DNA from: Siphonodentalium dalli
Lineage: Eukaryota; Mollusca; Scaphopoda; Gadilida; Siphonodentaliidae
DNA: 64,000 bases
Direction of reading: 5' to 3'
Assembly (NCBI GenBank): GCA_032622095.1
Contig: CP136061.1
Location: 167,651,107 to 167,715,106 of the forward strand
The notes beneath the pieces are model-generated. The model did not search any database. It saw only the letters and a program-made list of their open reading frames with translations, and was not told where the DNA came from. This document shows, in pieces, positions 61,050-64,000 of this stretch. Made by a program: the position numbers and the translations under genes. How positions within the stretch are numbered: position 1 is the first letter of the stretch; every line of letters begins with the position of its first letter.

Positions 61050-64000
61050 TGAGGATACCAATAGATGTGTGTGGTGAGGATACCTATAGATGTGTGGGTG
61101 GGGATACCTATATATGTGTGTGGCGGGGATACATATATATGTGTGTGGTGGGGATACCTATATATGTGTGTGGTGGGGATACCTATATATGTATGTGGCG
61201 GGGATACCTATATATGTGTGTGGTGGGGATACCTATATATGTATGTGGCGGGGATACCTATATATGTATGTGGTGGGGATACCTAAACATGTAAGTGGCG
61301 GGGATACCTATATATGTATGTGGTGGGGAGACCTATATATATATGTGGTGAGGATACCTATATATGTGTGTGGTGAGGATACCTATATATGTTTGAGGTG
61401 GGGATACCTATATATCTATGTGGTGGGGATACCTATATATATGTCTGGTGGGGATACCTATATATGTGTGTGGTGGGGATACCTATATATGTGTGAGGTG
61501 GGGATACCTATAGATGTGTGTGGTGGGAATACCTATATATGTGTGTGGTGGGGATACATATATATGTATGTGGTGGGGATACCTATATATGTATGTGGTG
61601 GTGATACCTATATATGTGTGTGGTGGGGATACCTATATATGTGTGTGGTGGTGATACCTTTAGATGTATGTGGCGGTGATACCTATATATCTATGTGGTG
61701 GGGATACCTATATATGTATGTGGTGGGGATACCTATAGATGTATGTGGCGGGGATACCTATATATATGTGTGTGGTGAGGATGACTATATATGAGTGTGG
61801 CGGGGATACCTATATATGTGTGTGGTGGGGAGACATATATATGTGTGTGGTGGGGATACCTATATATGTATGTGGTGGGGATACCTATATATGTATGTGG
61901 CGGGGATACCTATATATGTATGTGGTGGGGAGACCTATATATGTATGTGGTGGGGATACCTATATATGTGTGTGGTGAGGATACCTATATATGTATGTGG
62001 TGGGGATACCTATAGATGTATGTGGTGGGGATACCTATAGATGTGTGTGGTGGGGAGACCTATATATGTGTGTGGCGGGGATACCTATATATGTATGTGG
62101 CGGTGATACCTATATATGTGTGTGGTGGGGATACCTATATATGTATGTCGTGGGGATACCTATATATGAGTGTGGTGGGGATACCTATATATGTATATGG
62201 TGGGGATACCTATTGATGTATGTGGTGGGGATACCTATAGATGTGTGTGGTGGGGAGAACTATATATGTGTGTGGCGGGGATACCTATATATGTATGTGG
62301 CGGTGATACCTATATATGTGTGTGGTGGGGATACCTATATATGTATGTGGGGGATACCTATATGTGTGTGTGGTGGTGATACCTATATATGTATGTGGTG
62401 GGGATACCTATATATGTGTGTGGTGGGGATTCCTATATATGTATGTGGTGGGGATACCTATAGATGTTTGTGGTGAGGATACCTATAGATGTGTGGGTGG
62501 GGATACATATATATGTGCGTGGCGGGGATACATATATATGTGTGTGGTGGGGATACCTATATATGTGCGTGGTGGGGATACCTATATATGTATGTGGCGG
62601 GGAGACCTATATATGTGTGTAGCGGGGATACCTATATATATATGTGGCGGGGATACCTATATATGTATGTGGTGGTGATACCTATATATGTGTGTGGTGG
62701 GGCTACCTATATATGTATGAGGTGGGGATACCTATATATGTATGTTATGGGGATACCTATATCTGTATGTGGTGGGGATACCTATAGATGTGTGTGGTGG
62801 GGATACCTATAGATGTTTGTGGTGGGGATACCAATAGATGTGTGTGGTGAGGATACCTATAGATGTGTGGGTGGGGATACCTATATATGTGTGTGGCGAG
62901 GATACATATATATGTGTGTGGTGGGGATACCTATATATGTGTGTGGTGGGGATACCTATATATGTATGTGGCGGGGATACCTATATATGTGTGTGATGGG
63001 GATACCTATATATGTATGTGGCGGGGATACCTATATATGTATGTGGTGGGGATACCTAAACATGTATGTGGCGGGGATACCTATATATGTATGTGGTGGG
63101 GAGACCTATATATATATGTGGTGAGGATACCTATATATGTGTGTGGTGAGGATACCTATATATGTTTGAGGTGGGGATACCTATATATCTATGTGGTGGG
63201 GATACCTATATATATGTCTGGTGGGGATACCTATATATGTGTGTGGTGGGGTTACCTATATATGTGTGTGGTGGGGATACCTATAGATGTGTGTGGTGGG
63301 AATACCTATATATGTGTGTGGTGGGGATACATATATATGTATGTGGTGGGGATACCTATATATTTATGTGGTGGTGATACCTATATATGTGTGTGGTGGG
63401 GATACCTATATATGTGTGTGGTGGTGATACCTTTAGATGTATGTGGCGGTGATACCTATATATCTATGTGGTGGGGATACCTATATATGTATGTGGTGGG
63501 GATACCTATAGATGTATGTGGCGGGGATACCTATATATATGTGTGTGGTGAGGATAACTATATATGTGTGTGGCGGGGATACCTATATATGTGTGTGGTG
63601 GGGAGACATATATATGTGTGTGGCGGGGATACCTATATATGTATGTGGTGGGGATACCTATATATGTATGTGGCGGGGATAACTATATATGTATGTGGTG
63701 GGGAGACCTATATATGTATGTGGTGGGGATACCTATATATGTGTGTGGTGATGATACCTATATATGTATGTGGTGGGGATACCTATAGATGTATGTGGTG
63801 GGGATACCTATAGATGTGTGTGGTGGGGAGACCTATATATGTGTGTGGCGGGGATACCTATATATGTATGTGGCGGTGATACCTATATATGTGTGTGGTG
63901 GGGATACCTATATATGTATGTGGTGGGGATACCTATATATGAGTGTGGTGGAGATACCTATATATGTATGTGGTGGGGATACCTATTGATGTATGTGGTG
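61050..64000 (+). repeat. Satellite 3 higher-order duplication, 1,773-bp period
   Basis: Variants in 61050-62227 recur 1,773 bp downstream in 62823-64000, including CCTAAACATGTA, GGTTTGAGGTGGGG and CCTATTGATGTATG. The second copy is cut by the window end. Confidence 0.8.

Larger units (their letters stand above)
56517..64000 (+). repeat. Satellite 3: 25-bp minisatellite, ~300 copies, continues past window
   Basis: Consensus GGGGATACCTATATATGTAT plus GTGGT, with recurrent variants: GTGTGTGG for GTATGTGG, TATAGATG for TATATATG, GGTGATACC, GGCGGGG, and 23-bp units lacking one TA. The plus strand is strongly G-rich relative to C. It begins directly after inverted satellite 2, sharing TACC at the join. 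All three plus-strand frames are nearly free of stops, which generates long Tyr/Val/Trp/Gly-rich frames (up to 316 codons at 62863-63813) with no biological support. Confidence 0.97.

Noticed and set aside
62863-63813. 316-codon open frame rich in Tyr, Val, Trp, Gly and Cys
   Set aside because: A pure translation of the 25-bp minisatellite; the other two plus-strand frames give the same peptides shifted.
56517-64000. Telomeric repeat tract
   Set aside because: The G-rich plus strand is suggestive, but the 25-bp unit does not resemble TTAGGG or other known telomere units and the array is internal to HOR blocks.

Overview
The window looks like repeat-rich, non-genic DNA from an animal genome. 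There is no bacterial gene organisation, no convincing intact gene and no RNA gene. Fragments of eukaryotic transposons are present: a non-LTR retrotransposon endonuclease piece, a hAT element with an 8-bp target-site duplication, a TTAA-flanked element and foldback MITEs. A SINE-like dispersed repeat near 27.1 kb ends in GACGGACGACGGACG-type sequence followed by a CAGGTGAGCTAAAA tail. I remember that tail as typical of molluscs and related marine invertebrates, so a marine lophotrochozoan is my best guess; this is inference and was not searched.

Layout. (1) 1-7.42 kb is AT-rich intergenic DNA with several small transposons whose target-site duplications can be read directly, plus an AT-rich minisatellite. 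(2) 7.42-23.99 kb is satellite 1. Its unit is a 392-bp dimer of two diverged ~196-bp monomers, present about 42 times, and diagnostic variants arrange the dimers into a 7-dimer higher-order repeat (HOR) of ~2,748 bp. This is overlaid by a 14-dimer (5,495 bp) duplication and a 4-dimer (1,568 bp) tandem duplication. (3) 23.99-29.17 kb is a patchwork of old dispersed and locally duplicated repeats. (4) 29.17-56.52 kb is satellite 2, an ~861-bp unit made of three 182-bp sub-repeats, a 19-bp partial copy and a 296-bp fourth sub-repeat. It is interrupted at 36.38-37.29 kb by DNA carrying a possible 3' gene end, and at 54.80-54.91 kb by a short insert sharing 53 bp with the first one. Its last ~0.6 kb is inverted. 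(5) 56.52-64.00 kb is satellite 3, a 25-bp minisatellite of about 300 copies with its own 2.1-kb and 1.77-kb higher-order duplications; it runs off the window.

Three unrelated tandem arrays in 50 kb, two showing nested higher-order structure and near-identical multi-kb blocks, suggest pericentromeric, centromeric or subtelomeric heterochromatin homogenised by unequal exchange. Nearly all open reading frames here are by-products of tandem repetition. The only candidate coding piece is an 83-98 residue acidic-tailed C-terminal fragment at 37.0-37.3 kb (minus strand) with a poly(A) signal overlapping its stop codon.
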